From Buttiauxella gaviniae (GTDB lineage Bacteria > Pseudomonadota > Gammaproteobacteria > Enterobacterales > Enterobacteriaceae): a stretch of DNA of 64,000 nt. The translations under genes and the position numbers were made by a program. The stretch lies in NCBI RefSeq assembly GCF_040786275.1, contig NZ_JBFMVT010000002.1, forward strand, positions 186,001 to 250,000, written 5' to 3'. The notes under the pieces are model-generated. The model was not told the DNA's origin. It ran no database searches and saw only the letters and a list, made by a program, of their open reading frames with translations. Below, piece by piece: positions 54,120-63,902 of the stretch (position 1 is the stretch's first letter; each line of letters starts with the position of its first letter).

Positions 54120-55271
54120 ATGAGTAAAGCACCACAGCAACGCGAGTTTTTCCTGGATTCTATTCGGGCCTGGTTGATGCTTTTAGGCATCCCGTTCCAT
54201 ATCTCGCTCATCTATTCAAGCCATCAGTGGCATGTCAACAGCGCCGAAGCCTCCTGGGGATTAACCCTTTTTAATGACTTTATCCACGCCTTCCGGATGC
54301 AGGTGTTTTTTGTCATTTCAGGGTATTTTTCCTACATGCTGTTTTTACGCTACCCGCTAAAACGCTGGTGGAAAGTCCGTGTGGAGCGGGTCGGCATCCC
54401 GATGCTCACCGCCATCCCTCTTCTGACGCTGCCGCAATTCCTGATGCTGCAACACGTCAATGACAAAGCAAAAAATTGGCCGGGCCTTACCCCTTACGAG
54501 AAATACAACACGCTGGTGTGGGAACTGGTTTCCCATTTGTGGTTCTTGTTAGTGATGGTGGTGCTTACCACGGTCTGCCTGTTTTTGTTTCAAAAAATGA
54601 AAGCGCGTATTGCTGAACACCCAGAAAATAATGCCTCTCCAATAAATTTAGGAATGCTCTCAATTATCTTTCTGGGGTGCGGGATTTTATATGGCGTCAT
54701 TCGCCGCACTATTTTTATTGTTTATTCCCCGATATTAAGTGATGGCTTATTTAACTTTGTGGTGATGCAAGCCTTGTTTTATCTGCCGTTCTTTATGCTT
54801 GGTGCCTTAGTGTTCGTACGCCCGCAGCTTAAAGCGCTGTTTACCACCCCCTCACCGTGGTGCGCGGTGGGTGCGGCCCTGGCATTTTGCGCCTACCTGC
54901 TAAACCAGCGTTATGGCAGCGGCGATGCCTGGATGTATGAAACCGAAAGCGTGATCACTATGGTAATGGGCCTGTGGATGGTCAACATAGTGTTTTCGCT
55001 TGGCTATAAGCTGTTGAACTTCCAGTCGAAACGCGTCACCTATTTTGTTAATGCGTCGCTGTTTATTTATCTGGTGCACCATCCTCTGACGCTGTTTTTT
55101 GGCGCGTATATCACGCCGCATATTGCATCTAATACGATAGGTTTTATCAGCGGTTTGATCTTTGTGGTGGGGATTGCGGTGATTCTTTATGAGATCCATT
55201 TGCGCATTCCACTATTACGCTTCCTGTTCTCCGGCAAGCCGCAGAATGTTGCTGTTAAAGTAACGAGTTAA
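54120..55271 (+). CDS. opgC: Glucans biosynthesis protein OpgC (succinyltransferase)
   Basis: Inner-membrane acyltransferase-3-type protein that adds succinyl groups to the periplasmic glucans. The 383 residues (E. coli 385) give about ten membrane segments. The N-terminal motif [22 protein letters not shown] with [13 protein letters not shown] is typical. It is divergent from opgGH across a 276-base gap that must hold both promoters. Confidence 0.94.
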   Translation: MSKAPQQREFFLDSIRAWLMLLGIPFHISLIYSSHQWHVNSAEASWGLTLFNDFIHAFRMQVFFVISGYFSYMLFLRYPLKRWWKVRVERVGIPMLTAIPLLTLPQFLMLQHVNDKAKNWPGLTPYEKYNTLVWELVSHLWFLLVMVVLTTVCLFLFQKMKARIAEHPENNASPINLGMLSIIFLGCGILYGVIRRTIFIVYSPILSDGLFNFVVMQALFYLPFFMLGALVFVRPQLKALFTTPSPWCAVGAALAFCAYLLNQRYGSGDAWMYETESVITMVMGLWMVNIVFSLGYKLLNFQSKRVTYFVNASLFIYLVHHPLTLFFGAYITPHIASNTIGFISGLIFVVGIAVILYEIHLRIPLLRFLFSGKPQNVAVKVTS

Positions 55272-55283
55272 ATAACGCAAAAA

Positions 55284-55361
55284 AGGTGGATGACGCTGGC
55301 GCTTATCCACCCTACAAATACACTCAGGCGTAGGTCGGGTAAGCGTCAGCGCCACCCGACA
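55284..55361. repeat. REP-like pair between opgC and clsC
   Basis: Unit 1 (55284-55318) is AGGTGGATGACGCTGGCGC...TATCCACCCTACA; unit 2 (55329-55361) is CGTAGGTCGGGTAAGCG...GCCACCCGACA. It lies between two convergent genes and could act as a shared 3' structure. Confidence 0.85.
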
Positions 55362-55367
55362 TATTTT

Positions 55368-56804
55368 TTAAAGCAGCCACTCAATAGGCAAGCGATACAC
55401 CAACCGCACCAACACCCGTTGCCAGAAACGGGTGTGCGGCTCTTTCTTCCAGACGGTCTCTTTGCCCTCACTACTTTCCACCCAATTCACCCGCCCCCAA
55501 CGATCCAAACGCAGCGCCCACGCGGCCTCTTTCTGACTTTGGGTAAAACGTTGATGGATATCCTGCGCAAGCGTCTCGCTCTCAATCACAAAACCCATTT
55601 CGGTATTTAGCATGGCGGAACGCGGGTCAAAATTGAATGAGCCAATAAACACTTTTTGTTTATCCACGCTGAATGTTTTGGCGTGCAGGCTAGAACCTGA
55701 ATTCCCGGTTAAGCCCCTGTCACGCGGCACACGCGAGCCTTCCTGCTGCGGTTTCAATTCATATAATTCAACGCCGTGACGCAGCAGTTTTTTGCGCCAG
55801 CGGGCATATCCGGCGTGAACCACCGCCACATCATTTGCCGCCAGTGAATTAGTCAGAATCGCAATTTTCACTCCTTTTCGCACCAGGCCCAGGATCTGCG
55901 CGATACCTGCGCGAGTCGGCACGAAATAAGCGGAAATAATATCTATCTCCCGTTCGGGCATCCCAATCACATTCATCAGGCGCTGCGGCAAGAGCGTATG
56001 ACTTCGCGCTCTCCCCTGCCCTTTTCGCGGATCGTCGCTGAGCAAACGCGTTTTCGCCCAGTACATATCTAGCGTACGGGCCACAAGATGGGTGGCAAAC
56101 TGGCTGGTGGTTAATCGGTCAAGATAACGACGCGCCATCGGGTCATCGCGCCAGTCTTCCGGGAGTTGCACACGCTCCTGTAAAACATCGGCGTCTACGT
56201 CCAGCACCTTCTCAAGCGTTGATACGCACTGGCTGTTCCAGTAACGCTCAAAATCCTCGCAAACATCGCTGACCACCGGGCCAATCGCTAAGACATCCAA
56301 ATCCGAGAACAGGGGTTGTTTACCGACGCCAAAATAGGCATCGCCCACATTGCGCCCGCCGATAATGGTAGTTTCACCATCAACGGTAAATGACTTGTTG
56401 TGCATACGGCGGTTGAGCCGGGCGAAATCGGTCAGGTAACCCAGGGCGCGAAACAGGCGGAATGAGAAGGGATTGAACAGCCGGACTTCAACCTGCGGAT
56501 GAGCATTGAGCAGCTCTAAAATATTATCCATGCCGTTGGTGTTGTTGTCGTCGAGCAACAAACGGACTTTGACGCCGCGCTCGGCCGCCGCCAGTAACGC
56601 ACTAAATAACAGCCGCCCGGACATATCGTCCTGCCAGATGTAGTACTGCACATCGAGCGTTTTCTCCGCCATGCCACACAGCAAATACCGCGCCGCAAAC
56701 GCATCCAGACTATCCGCAAGCGGATGAATACCGCTCAAGCCGGGGTGCTCGGCAAGCGTCGGGGTAATCGCCCTTCCGAGGCGAGTCGCGTGAGGATTAT
56801 TCAC
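55368..56804 (-). CDS. clsC: Cardiolipin synthase C
   Basis: Phospholipase D-type enzyme that makes cardiolipin from phosphatidylglycerol and phosphatidylethanolamine. The 478 residues have both HKD motifs: HNKSFTVDGETTIIGGRN and HAKTFSVDKQKVFIGSFN, and end PIEWLL. The start is taken as the GTG at 56804, one base after the ymdB stop; its N-terminus is parallel to E. coli ClsC. The same frame is open further into ymdB. In E. coli ClsC works with YmdB, encoded just upstream. Confidence 0.92.
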   Translation of the reverse strand: MNNPHATRLGRAITPTLAEHPGLSGIHPLADSLDAFAARYLLCGMAEKTLDVQYYIWQDDMSGRLLFSALLAAAERGVKVRLLLDDNNTNGMDNILELLNAHPQVEVRLFNPFSFRLFRALGYLTDFARLNRRMHNKSFTVDGETTIIGGRNVGDAYFGVGKQPLFSDLDVLAIGPVVSDVCEDFERYWNSQCVSTLEKVLDVDADVLQERVQLPEDWRDDPMARRYLDRLTTSQFATHLVARTLDMYWAKTRLLSDDPRKGQGRARSHTLLPQRLMNVIGMPEREIDIISAYFVPTRAGIAQILGLVRKGVKIAILTNSLAANDVAVVHAGYARWRKKLLRHGVELYELKPQQEGSRVPRDRGLTGNSGSSLHAKTFSVDKQKVFIGSFNFDPRSAMLNTEMGFVIESETLAQDIHQRFTQSQKEAAWALRLDRWGRVNWVESSEGKETVWKKEPHTRFWQRVLVRLVYRLPIEWLL

Positions 56805-56805
56805 G

Positions 56806-57330
56806 TTAGAGTTGAGCAAGTAATTGCTGGTAAATGCGGGTATTTTCGTCATCGAAGCAAACAAAAATCACCTTCTCAGGTAAAGGGCGCAGGCCGATAT
56901 ATCGCCAGGCCGTATCGACGGCTATTTTCGCCGCCTGCTCTTTCGGATAACCGTACGCTCCGGTACTGATCGCCGGGAACGCAATGGTGCGATAGCCGTT
57001 GGCAGCCGCCAAATCGAGGCTGTTGCGGTAGGTTTGTTCGAGCAGTTCAGCCTCATGTTTTTCACCGCCGTGCCAAATGGGGCCGACGGCATGAATCACG
57101 GCCTTAACCGGAATGTTTCCGGCTTCGGTAATCACGGCATGCCCAGGCGCACATTCGCCCTGCTGGCGAATAATCATTTTACAGGCATCAAGCAGTGCCG
57201 TTCCGGCTGCACGATGAATCGCGCCATCCACACCACCGCCTCCCATCAGGGATGAATTTGCCGCATTGACGATGACATCAACCTCAACGCGGGTGATATC
57301 ACCTTGTATCACCGACATTCTTTCACTCAT
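56806..57330 (-). CDS. ymdB: O-acetyl-ADP-ribose deacetylase YmdB (macrodomain)
   Basis: Macrodomain enzyme that hydrolyses O-acetyl-ADP-ribose; in E. coli it also inhibits RNase III and assists ClsC. The 174 residues contain the ligand-binding loops [35 protein letters not shown] and [13 protein letters not shown] chose [12 protein letters not shown] at 57330; the frame is open 29 codons upstream without conservation. Confidence 0.95.
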   Translation of the reverse strand: MSERMSVIQGDITRVEVDVIVNAANSSLMGGGGVDGAIHRAAGTALLDACKMIIRQQGECAPGHAVITEAGNIPVKAVIHAVGPIWHGGEKHEAELLEQTYRNSLDLAAANGYRTIAFPAISTGAYGYPKEQAAKIAVDTAWRYIGLRPLPEKVIFVCFDDENTRIYQQLLAQL

Positions 57331-57525
57331 TGGGAAACCCCCTATTAGTCTTTGATAGTAGTCTAAACTTACCGAACAGCAGACGTATATCACTTCATAA
57401 GGATTTCTCCACATCACCTAAGTTCTGATTTTTTCTCATTTACTACAAAAAAGTTCCAATACACCTGAAGCACTTTTTATTTGCAGGCGCACCTGAGCAA
57501 GGCGCTTTTGCCGCAAAAATGAGAT

Positions 57526-57551
57526 CTGGAATGTACATGTAAACATTCCAG
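57526..57551. promoter_or_regulatory. Perfect palindrome in the adiC leader
   Basis: CTGGAATGT and ACATTCCAG are perfect 9-base inverted arms around ACATGTAA, 28 bases before the adiC start. It could be an operator for a dimeric repressor or an mRNA hairpin. Nothing in the window identifies the regulator. Confidence 0.65.
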
Positions 57552-57579
57552 TAGCTACTTCATTTTCAGGAGAGGTTCT

Positions 57580-58911
57580 ATGGCTAGTGAAGCGCAAAAA
57601 GTCGGGCTGGTCCCGGTTATGTTGATGGTTGCAGGCAATATCATGGGTTCCGGGGTGTTCCTGCTTCCGGCAAACCTTGCCGCCACCGGAGGAATCGCCA
57701 TCTTTGGCTGGATGGTGACGATTATCGGGGCGCTCTCGTTATCAATGGTGTACGCAAAAATGTCGTCTCTGGATGACAGCCCCGGCGGTTCCTACGCCTA
57801 TGCCAGGCGGGCATTTGGCCCGTTCCTTGGCTACCAAACTAATCTGCTTTACTGGCTGGCTTGTTGGATTGGTAACGTTGCGATGGTCGTTATTGGCGTC
57901 GGTTATCTGAGTTATTTCTTCCCGATGTTAAACCAGCCCTGGCCGCTTACCGTCACCTGTATCGCCATTCTGTGGCTGTTCGTTGGGCTGAATATTATCG
58001 GCCCGAAAATGATCACCCGCGTGCAGGCCGTCGCCACTATTCTGGCGCTGATCCCGATTGTCGCCGTCGCCGTGTTGGGCTGGTTCTGGTTTAAAAGCGA
58101 CACCTACATGGAAGCGTGGAACGTCAGCGGCAAAGGCACGTTTGGCGCGATTCAAAGCACATTGAGCGTAACGCTTTGGTCGTTTATCGGCGTTGAAAGT
58201 GCGTCGGTTGCCGCCGCGGTGGTGAAGAACCCGAAACGCAACGTCCCCATCGCCACAATCGGCGGCGTGTTGATTGCCGCGATTTGTTACGTGCTTTCCA
58301 GCACCGCGATCATGGGCATGATCCCCAATGTCGATCTAAAAGCGTCTGCCTCACCGTTTGGTGACGCGGCACGTATGGCTTTGGGGCCAATGGCAGGGGC
58401 GATCGTTTCGTTTTGTGCCGCAGCCGGTTGTTTAGGCAGCCTCGGCGGGTGGACGCTGCTTGCGGGCCAGACGGCAAAAGCCGCCGCCGACGACGGGCTA
58501 TTCCCGCCTATTTTCGCCAAAGTGAATAAAGACCAAACGCCGGTTGCCGGTCTGCTGATAGTTGGCGTACTGATGACCCTCTTCCAGCTCGCCAGTATCT
58601 CACCTGATGCAACCTCGCAGTTCGCCGTTGTCTCATCGGTGTCGGTCATCTTTACGCTGGTGCCTTACATCTACACCTGCGCGGCGTTAATGCTGGTCGG
58701 TCAAGGGCATATGGGCAACCAGCGCCTGCCGTTCCTGTTCATCACGCTTATCGCCTTTGTCTACTGTATTTGGGCCGTCGTCGGTTCAGGTGCGACGGAA
58801 GTGATGTGGTCGTTCGTTGCCATCATGGTGATTACCGCGATGTACACCATTAACTACAACCGCCGTCATAAAAACCCCTACCCGCTGGATAAACCCGTGG
58901 CTAACGACTAA
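57580..58911 (+). CDS. adiC: Arginine:agmatine antiporter AdiC
   Basis: Inner-membrane APC-family antiporter that swaps external arginine for internal agmatine in acid resistance. The 443 residues (E. coli 445) give 12 membrane segments, with [21 protein letters not shown] in TM1, [31 protein letters not shown] in TM6-7, and [20 protein letters not shown]. It is very close to E. coli AdiC. It lies 12 bases before adiA, so the two form one unit; E. coli instead has adiY between adiA and adiC. Confidence 0.95.
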   Translation: MASEAQKVGLVPVMLMVAGNIMGSGVFLLPANLAATGGIAIFGWMVTIIGALSLSMVYAKMSSLDDSPGGSYAYARRAFGPFLGYQTNLLYWLACWIGNVAMVVIGVGYLSYFFPMLNQPWPLTVTCIAILWLFVGLNIIGPKMITRVQAVATILALIPIVAVAVLGWFWFKSDTYMEAWNVSGKGTFGAIQSTLSVTLWSFIGVESASVAAAVVKNPKRNVPIATIGGVLIAAICYVLSSTAIMGMIPNVDLKASASPFGDAARMALGPMAGAIVSFCAAAGCLGSLGGWTLLAGQTAKAAADDGLFPPIFAKVNKDQTPVAGLLIVGVLMTLFQLASISPDATSQFAVVSSVSVIFTLVPYIYTCAALMLVGQGHMGNQRLPFLFITLIAFVYCIWAVVGSGATEVMWSFVAIMVITAMYTINYNRRHKNPYPLDKPVAND

Positions 58912-58923
58912 CAGGAGCAAGCT

Positions 58924-61227
58924 ATGCTTGATCTCGGCACGCATCAAAAACGCAAAATTCTGGTGGTCGACAGCAGTATTCAGGACGTTAACACCGCCAA
59001 TGGACGAGCAGTGGCGGAGCTGATAGAGGCTCTGGAAGAGAATAATTTCGCGGTGATTTCGGCAGCGACATTTGAGGACGGTATCGCCACCGTCACCTCC
59101 GATGCCTCGCTGTGCTGTATTTTCGTTGACTGGACTTCCGGCGGCAACGACGATGCCTCGCACAGCCAGGCTTTTGCCTTGCTGCAAACCATTCGCCGCC
59201 GCAATAAGAGTATTCCCGTGCTGCTCATGGCTGAACACTCTTGTGTGGATACGCTGACGCTTGACTCCATGCGACTGGTGAATGAGTTTGTCTGGATGCA
59301 CGAAGATACCGCCGAATTTATAGCGGCCCGCGCACGCTCCCTTATTCAGCGCTATTACGAACAGTTATTGCCGCCTTTCACCCGCGCCTTATTTAATTAC
59401 ACGCTGGAAAATCCCGAATACTCCTGGGCGGCACCGGGCCACCAGGGCGGAGTGGCGTTTACCAAATCCGCCGTTGGCCGCGAGTTTCTCGATTTCTTTG
59501 GCGAGAATCTCTTTCGCACCGATACCGGGATTGAACGCGCCGCCATGGGTTCGCTACTTGACCATAGCGGGCCGATTAAAGCCTCGGAAACCTACGCCGC
59601 CGAAGTGTTTGGCGCCCATCGGAGTTACTCCGTGTTAAACGGCACCTCCGGCTCAAACCGCGCCATTATGCAGGCGGTAGTCGGCGAGCAAGAAATCGCG
59701 TTATGCGACCGCAACTGCCATAAATCCATCGAGCAGGGTTTAGTGATGACCGGTGCACTGCCGGTTTATTTTGTGCCAACGCGCAACCGCTTCGGGATTA
59801 TTGGCCCAATCCCCAAACGGCAATTCACGGCGGAAAGCATCCGGGCGGCGATTGACGCTAACCCACTTAAACATGAGGTGGTCAGCGATAAACCGGTGTA
59901 TGCGGTCGTCACCAACTGCACCTATGACGGGATGTGTTATCACGCCGAAGCGGCACAGGAACTGCTGGCGGAAAGTGTCGATCAGATTCATTTCGACGAA
60001 GCCTGGTACGCGTATGCCCGCTTCAACCCCATGTACAAAGGCCGCTTTGCAATGCGCGGCGATCCGAAAGATTTCGACAGCAACGGCCCGACGATTTTTG
60101 CCACCCACTCCACGCACAAACTATTGGCCGCGCTTTCGCAATCTTCTTACATCCATATCCGCAACGGCAAAAAACCGGTCGAACATTCTCGCTTTAACGA
60201 GTCGTACATGTTGCAGGCCACCACTTCCCCGCTGTATGCGATTATCGCCTCCAACGAAATTGGCGCGGCGATGATGGACGGCGGTCAAGGGCAGGCCTTA
60301 ACGCAGGAAGTGATTGTTGAAGCGGTCGATTTTCGTCTCGCGCTGGCAAAAGTCCATGCCGCGTTTGCCAAAAAAGGGGAATGGTTCTTCTCGCCGTGGA
60401 ATGCGCCAACGGTCACCAACGCCGCAGGCGTTGAAGTTCCGTTTGCTAAAGCGTCGCGGGAACAGCTCACCACAGACCCTGCCTGCTGGACGCTCAAACC
60501 CGGCGAGAAATGGCACGGATTTGAGCAGCTCGAAGATGACTGGTGCCTGCTCGACCCCATCAAAGCAGGGATTCTCGCCCCCGGTATGGGAGATGACGGC
60601 AACCTGCTGGAGTCCGGCATTCCGGCGGCAATGGTCACCGCGTACCTCGGCGAGCGCGGGATTGTGCCGTCACGTACCACCGATTTTATGGTGCTGTGCC
60701 TGTTTTCTATCGGCGTAACAAAAGGGAAATGGGGCACGCTGATTAACGTGTTGCTGGAGTTTAAAGATGACTACGACAACAACACCGCGCTCAAACGCTG
60801 CCTGCCGGATCTTATCAGCGCCGATGCCGCACGCTACGCGGGCATGGGGCTTAAAGATCTGTGTGATGAAATGTTTAACTACATGAAAACCAGCCAGATG
60901 GACAAGCTCCAGGCGGAGGCTTTCGGCAACATTCCGGTTCCGGTTACACGCCCGCGCATTGCCTTCCAGCAGCATATGGCGGGCAAGGCGGATCATCTAC
61001 CCATCGATCAACTGCCCAACCGTATTTCTGCCGTCGGTGTGATCCCTTACCCACCGGGCATTCCAATTGTCATGCCGGGTGAAAGTTTCGGTGCCGCCGA
61101 CGATCCGTGGTTGAAATACATCCGCAGCATCGCGCAGTGGGGCGAGAAATTCCCCGGTTTTGAGAAAGAGCTGGAAGGGGCCGAATTGATAGACGGGGTG
61201 TATCACATCTGGGCATTGAAGCAGTAA
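58924..61227 (+). CDS. adiA: Acid-type arginine decarboxylase AdiA
   Basis: PLP enzyme that converts arginine to agmatine, using up a proton per reaction. The 767 residues (E. coli 755) have an N-terminal response-regulator-like wing, then SWAAPGHQGGVAFTKSAVG, NGTSGSNRAIMQ, CDRNCHKSIEQG, HFDEAWYAYARFNP and the PLP lysine (Lys399) in ATHSTHKLLAALS, and LDPIKAGILAPGM near the C-terminus. The residue pattern is closer to AdiA than to the lysine decarboxylases CadA or LdcC. CAGGAG precedes the start. It is more diverged from E. coli than adiC and has a 13-residue longer N-terminus. Confidence 0.88.
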   Translation: MLDLGTHQKRKILVVDSSIQDVNTANGRAVAELIEALEENNFAVISAATFEDGIATVTSDASLCCIFVDWTSGGNDDASHSQAFALLQTIRRRNKSIPVLLMAEHSCVDTLTLDSMRLVNEFVWMHEDTAEFIAARARSLIQRYYEQLLPPFTRALFNYTLENPEYSWAAPGHQGGVAFTKSAVGREFLDFFGENLFRTDTGIERAAMGSLLDHSGPIKASETYAAEVFGAHRSYSVLNGTSGSNRAIMQAVVGEQEIALCDRNCHKSIEQGLVMTGALPVYFVPTRNRFGIIGPIPKRQFTAESIRAAIDANPLKHEVVSDKPVYAVVTNCTYDGMCYHAEAAQELLAESVDQIHFDEAWYAYARFNPMYKGRFAMRGDPKDFDSNGPTIFATHSTHKLLAALSQSSYIHIRNGKKPVEHSRFNESYMLQATTSPLYAIIASNEIGAAMMDGGQGQALTQEVIVEAVDFRLALAKVHAAFAKKGEWFFSPWNAPTVTNAAGVEVPFAKASREQLTTDPACWTLKPGEKWHGFEQLEDDWCLLDPIKAGILAPGMGDDGNLLESGIPAAMVTAYLGERGIVPSRTTDFMVLCLFSIGVTKGKWGTLINVLLEFKDDYDNNTALKRCLPDLISADAARYAGMGLKDLCDEMFNYMKTSQMDKLQAEAFGNIPVPVTRPRIAFQQHMAGKADHLPIDQLPNRISAVGVIPYPPGIPIVMPGESFGAADDPWLKYIRSIAQWGEKFPGFEKELEGAELIDGVYHIWALKQ

Positions 61228-61247
61228 AAGAACGCTGGATGTTTAGC

Positions 61248-61321
61248 GTTGGATGGCGCTTCGCTTATCCACCCTACGGGAACTGAGCTGTAGATCGGGT
61301 AAGCGCCAGCGCCACCCGACA
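61248..61321. repeat. REP-like pair between adiA and the PPTase gene
   Basis: Unit 1 (61248-61280) is GTTGGATGGCGCTTCGCTTATCCACCCTACG; unit 2 (61289-61321) is TGTAGATCGGGTAAGCGCC...CACCCGACA. A small hairpin (AACGCT/AGCGTT, 61231-61250) lies just before it, ending the adiCA transcript. The two gene blocks are convergent here. Confidence 0.8.
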
Positions 61322-61324
61322 AAA

Positions 61325-61930
61325 TCAGATAACAATGAGTTCCGGCGCAATAACCTCCGGAAACTTATCTTCACCGCAACACGCAATGAGCGTGTTGTGA
61401 ACCCTAAGATGAAGCAGATGGCGGCCCGGTGGGCAGAGCGTTTCCAGCGGCAGTTTCAGCGCTGTGATTTGCCACACCGTCCCGCCCTGCTGTTTCACCA
61501 CGGCTTCATGAGCTGTCCATAATTTCCAGAAAGCAGGTAGCTGTTCATCTTCGGGCAAGTTGGCCAGCCAGGCGTAAAGTTCCGGCGCAAAACTGTGCTG
61601 CGCCACGCCCATAAAACGCTTTCTCGGCCGCAGCAGCTCTAAATCACAGCCTACCGCATTGTCCCCCAGCAGCACCGCAACATAAGCCGCACTATTGCTG
61701 ATGTTAAAATGCGGTAGTTCAGGGTGTTGCGGTTTGCCATTTAAGCCTGTTTCCAGCAGCGGAAGCGCTTTATTTTCTGCCAGCATCGCCAGCAGAACTC
61801 TTCCCGCAAGCCAGACAGGGCGACGGTTTCCGGCTGGTGCCGCCGCCACTAACTCTGGCGACAGCCAATATTTGACCAGCGCATCCTCAGATAAACGCGC
61901 CACATCGCCAAACCCCAGCCGGTAACCCAT
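61325..61930 (-). CDS. 4'-phosphopantetheinyl transferase, AcpT-like
   Basis: Attaches the phosphopantetheine arm of CoA to carrier proteins. The 201 residues have the Sfp/AcpT features: RPVWLAGRVLLAML, FNISNSAAYVAVLL, AVGCDLELLRPRKR with the metal-binding Asp, and FWKLWTAHEAVVKQQGG with the catalytic Glu and Lys. The start ATG at 61930 overlaps the ketosynthase stop by one base (TAATG); a TTG three codons upstream is less likely. By context it activates carrier proteins of the adjoining aryl-polyene-like cluster. The substrate is inferred. Confidence 0.8.
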   Translation of the reverse strand: MGYRLGFGDVARLSEDALVKYWLSPELVAAAPAGNRRPVWLAGRVLLAMLAENKALPLLETGLNGKPQHPELPHFNISNSAAYVAVLLGDNAVGCDLELLRPRKRFMGVAQHSFAPELYAWLANLPEDEQLPAFWKLWTAHEAVVKQQGGTVWQITALKLPLETLCPPGRHLLHLRVHNTLIACCGEDKFPEVIAPELIVI

Positions 61931-63159
61931 TACGCCCAACGACGCAGGATCAGCGAGGTGTTAATTCCCCCAAAGGCGAAGTTATTGCTTTGCACAAATT
62001 CCGTCTCGATTTTGCGCGCGTCACCCATGATGTAATCCAACTCGCCACACGCTTCGTCCGGCTCGGTCAAATTCAGCGTTTGGGCAAACCAGCCTTCGCG
62101 CATCATTTCGATACTCATCCAGGCTTCCAGCGCCCCGCAGGCACCTAACGTATGGCCGAAGTAACTTTTCAGAGAAGAGATGGGCGTTCGGGTACCGAAA
62201 ATAGCCGCTGTTGCGTGGCTTTCGGCAATGTCGCCGCGATCGGTTGCGGTGCCGTGAGCGTTGATATAGCCGATATCACTGGCTGCAAGCCCCGCCGAAC
62301 GCAGGCCGCGCTCGATACAAATCTGCATGGTTTCTTTCTGCGGCTGGGTGATATGCGCCGCATCGCAGTTGGTATGGAAGCCGACGATCTCAGCAAAGAT
62401 CGTCGCCCCACGCGCTAATGCGTGGTCAAGATCTTCGAGGATCAACGTCCCTGCCCCTTCGCCAATCACTAGCCCATCGCGCTGCTTATCAAACGGCGAC
62501 GGCGTGCTGTGCGGCTGGTCGTTACGCTGGCTGGTGGCAAATAAAGTATCAAATACTGCCGCTTCAGACGGGCACAACTCCTCTGCGCCACCGGCAACCA
62601 TCACCGTCTGGTAGCCATGACGAATCGCTTCCCAGGCATAACCAATCGCCTGGCTGCCGGATGTGCACGCACTGGACGTCGGGATCACGCGCCCGCGCAA
62701 ACCAAAGAATAATCCGGTATTGACCGCCGCCGTGTGCGGCATCATCTGCACATAAGTGGTGCCGGTGATATTACGGGTATGTTTCTCGGTGAGCATGGTG
62801 GCAAATTCGCTCACCGGCCCGGTGCTGCCGGTGGAGGAACCGTAGGCAATACCGGTTTCGCCGCTGGTTAAAATTGCGTCATCGAGCAAACCGGCCTGGG
62901 TCAACGCCAGTTCCGTTGCACGCGTGGCAAGCAGCGAAACTCGCCCCATCGCCCGAATGCGCTTGCGGGTGTAATGTTCCGGCAGGGTAAAATTATCGAC
63001 GGGCGCACCGAGCAGGGTGTTTAACCCGTCGTAGATTTGCCATTCCGGCATATGACGCACGGCGTTTTTGCCAGATTTCAAACCCGCAGCAATATCCTGC
63101 CAGTTGTCGCCAAACGCCGTCACGCCGCCCATTCCAGTCACTACCACACGGCGAATCAC
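61930..63159 (-). CDS. 3-oxoacyl-ACP synthase of an aryl-polyene-like cluster
   Basis: Ketosynthase of the FabF/FabB type, 409 residues. The Cys165 (SSACTSG), His302 (NAHGTAT), Lys331 and His336 (KSYFGHTLGACG) set is complete, so it should condense. It is well diverged from the housekeeping FabF at 10.5 kb. Its GTG start overlaps the ketoreductase stop by four bases (GTGA), and its stop overlaps the PPTase start. The order dehydratase-ketoreductase-ketosynthase at a cluster end resembles apeP-apeQ-apeR of E. coli CFT073. The match to ApeR is inferred from order, not from alignment. Confidence 0.82.
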   Translation of the reverse strand: MIRRVVVTGMGGVTAFGDNWQDIAAGLKSGKNAVRHMPEWQIYDGLNTLLGAPVDNFTLPEHYTRKRIRAMGRVSLLATRATELALTQAGLLDDAILTSGETGIAYGSSTGSTGPVSEFATMLTEKHTRNITGTTYVQMMPHTAAVNTGLFFGLRGRVIPTSSACTSGSQAIGYAWEAIRHGYQTVMVAGGAEELCPSEAAVFDTLFATSQRNDQPHSTPSPFDKQRDGLVIGEGAGTLILEDLDHALARGATIFAEIVGFHTNCDAAHITQPQKETMQICIERGLRSAGLAASDIGYINAHGTATDRGDIAESHATAAIFGTRTPISSLKSYFGHTLGACGALEAWMSIEMMREGWFAQTLNLTEPDEACGELDYIMGDARKIETEFVQSNNFAFGGINTSLILRRWA

Positions 63160-63887
63160 AGCATGCCTCCGTTAATGGAGATAACCTGGCGCGTAACATA
63201 GCCCGCAACCGGCGACATCAAATAACGCGCAAGCCCCGCCACTTCTTCAGGCTGGCCCATACGTTGCAGGGGGATCAGGCGCATCGCTTCATTGAGCGCC
63301 GCCTCTTCCATTTCAATCATGCCGGTGTCAATAAGCCCCGGCGCAATGCAGTTCACGGTGATTTTGCGCTTCGCCAGCTCAATCGCCAGCGCTTTGGTGG
63401 CCCCGATAATCCCCGCTTTTGCCGCGCTGTAGTTGACTTGCCCACGGTTGCCCATCAGGCCCGATACCGACGAAAGGGTAATAATGCGCCCGCCTTTGCG
63501 CAGGCCGATCATTGGCATGACGCATGGCTGAATCACGTTGTAAAAACTGTCGAGATTGGTACGGAGAACGTCATCCCAGTCATCCTCGCTCAATGCCGGA
63601 AACGCACCGTCGCGGGTGATGCCCGCGTTGTTCACCACGCCCCAATAAGCGCCGTGAGTTTCGATGTCAGCTTCAATGACGCTGCGGCACTGGCTGCGGT
63701 CGGCACTATCAAACTGCATCACGCGACCGGTTCCGCCCTGAGCAGTAATTTGCTCAAGCGTTTGTTGTGCGCCCGCTTCGTCACGATGGTAATGCACCAC
63801 CACGGCAAATCCGTCGGCGGCGAGCCCCAGGGCAATCGCCTTGCCGATTCCCTTGCTGGCACCGGTTACTAATACCGTCTGTGTCAT
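63156..63887 (-). CDS. 3-oxoacyl-ACP reductase, FabG-like, of the same cluster
   Basis: NAD(P)H-dependent short-chain ketoreductase of 243 residues. Motifs: TGASKGIG (residues 9-16), NNAG, Asn111, Ser140 in LSSVSG, Tyr153 and Lys157 in YSAAK, and the C-terminal INGGML. It is a second FabG-like gene, diverged from the housekeeping fabG at 12.3 kb, and is coupled to the ketosynthase by a four-base overlap. It probably reduces the growing polyene keto-intermediate; the parallel is ApeQ by position. Confidence 0.85.
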   Translation of the reverse strand: MTQTVLVTGASKGIGKAIALGLAADGFAVVVHYHRDEAGAQQTLEQITAQGGTGRVMQFDSADRSQCRSVIEADIETHGAYWGVVNNAGITRDGAFPALSEDDWDDVLRTNLDSFYNVIQPCVMPMIGLRKGGRIITLSSVSGLMGNRGQVNYSAAKAGIIGATKALAIELAKRKITVNCIAPGLIDTGMIEMEEAALNEAMRLIPLQRMGQPEEVAGLARYLMSPVAGYVTRQVISINGGML

Positions 63888-63902
63888 CTTGCTGCTATCC
63901 CA

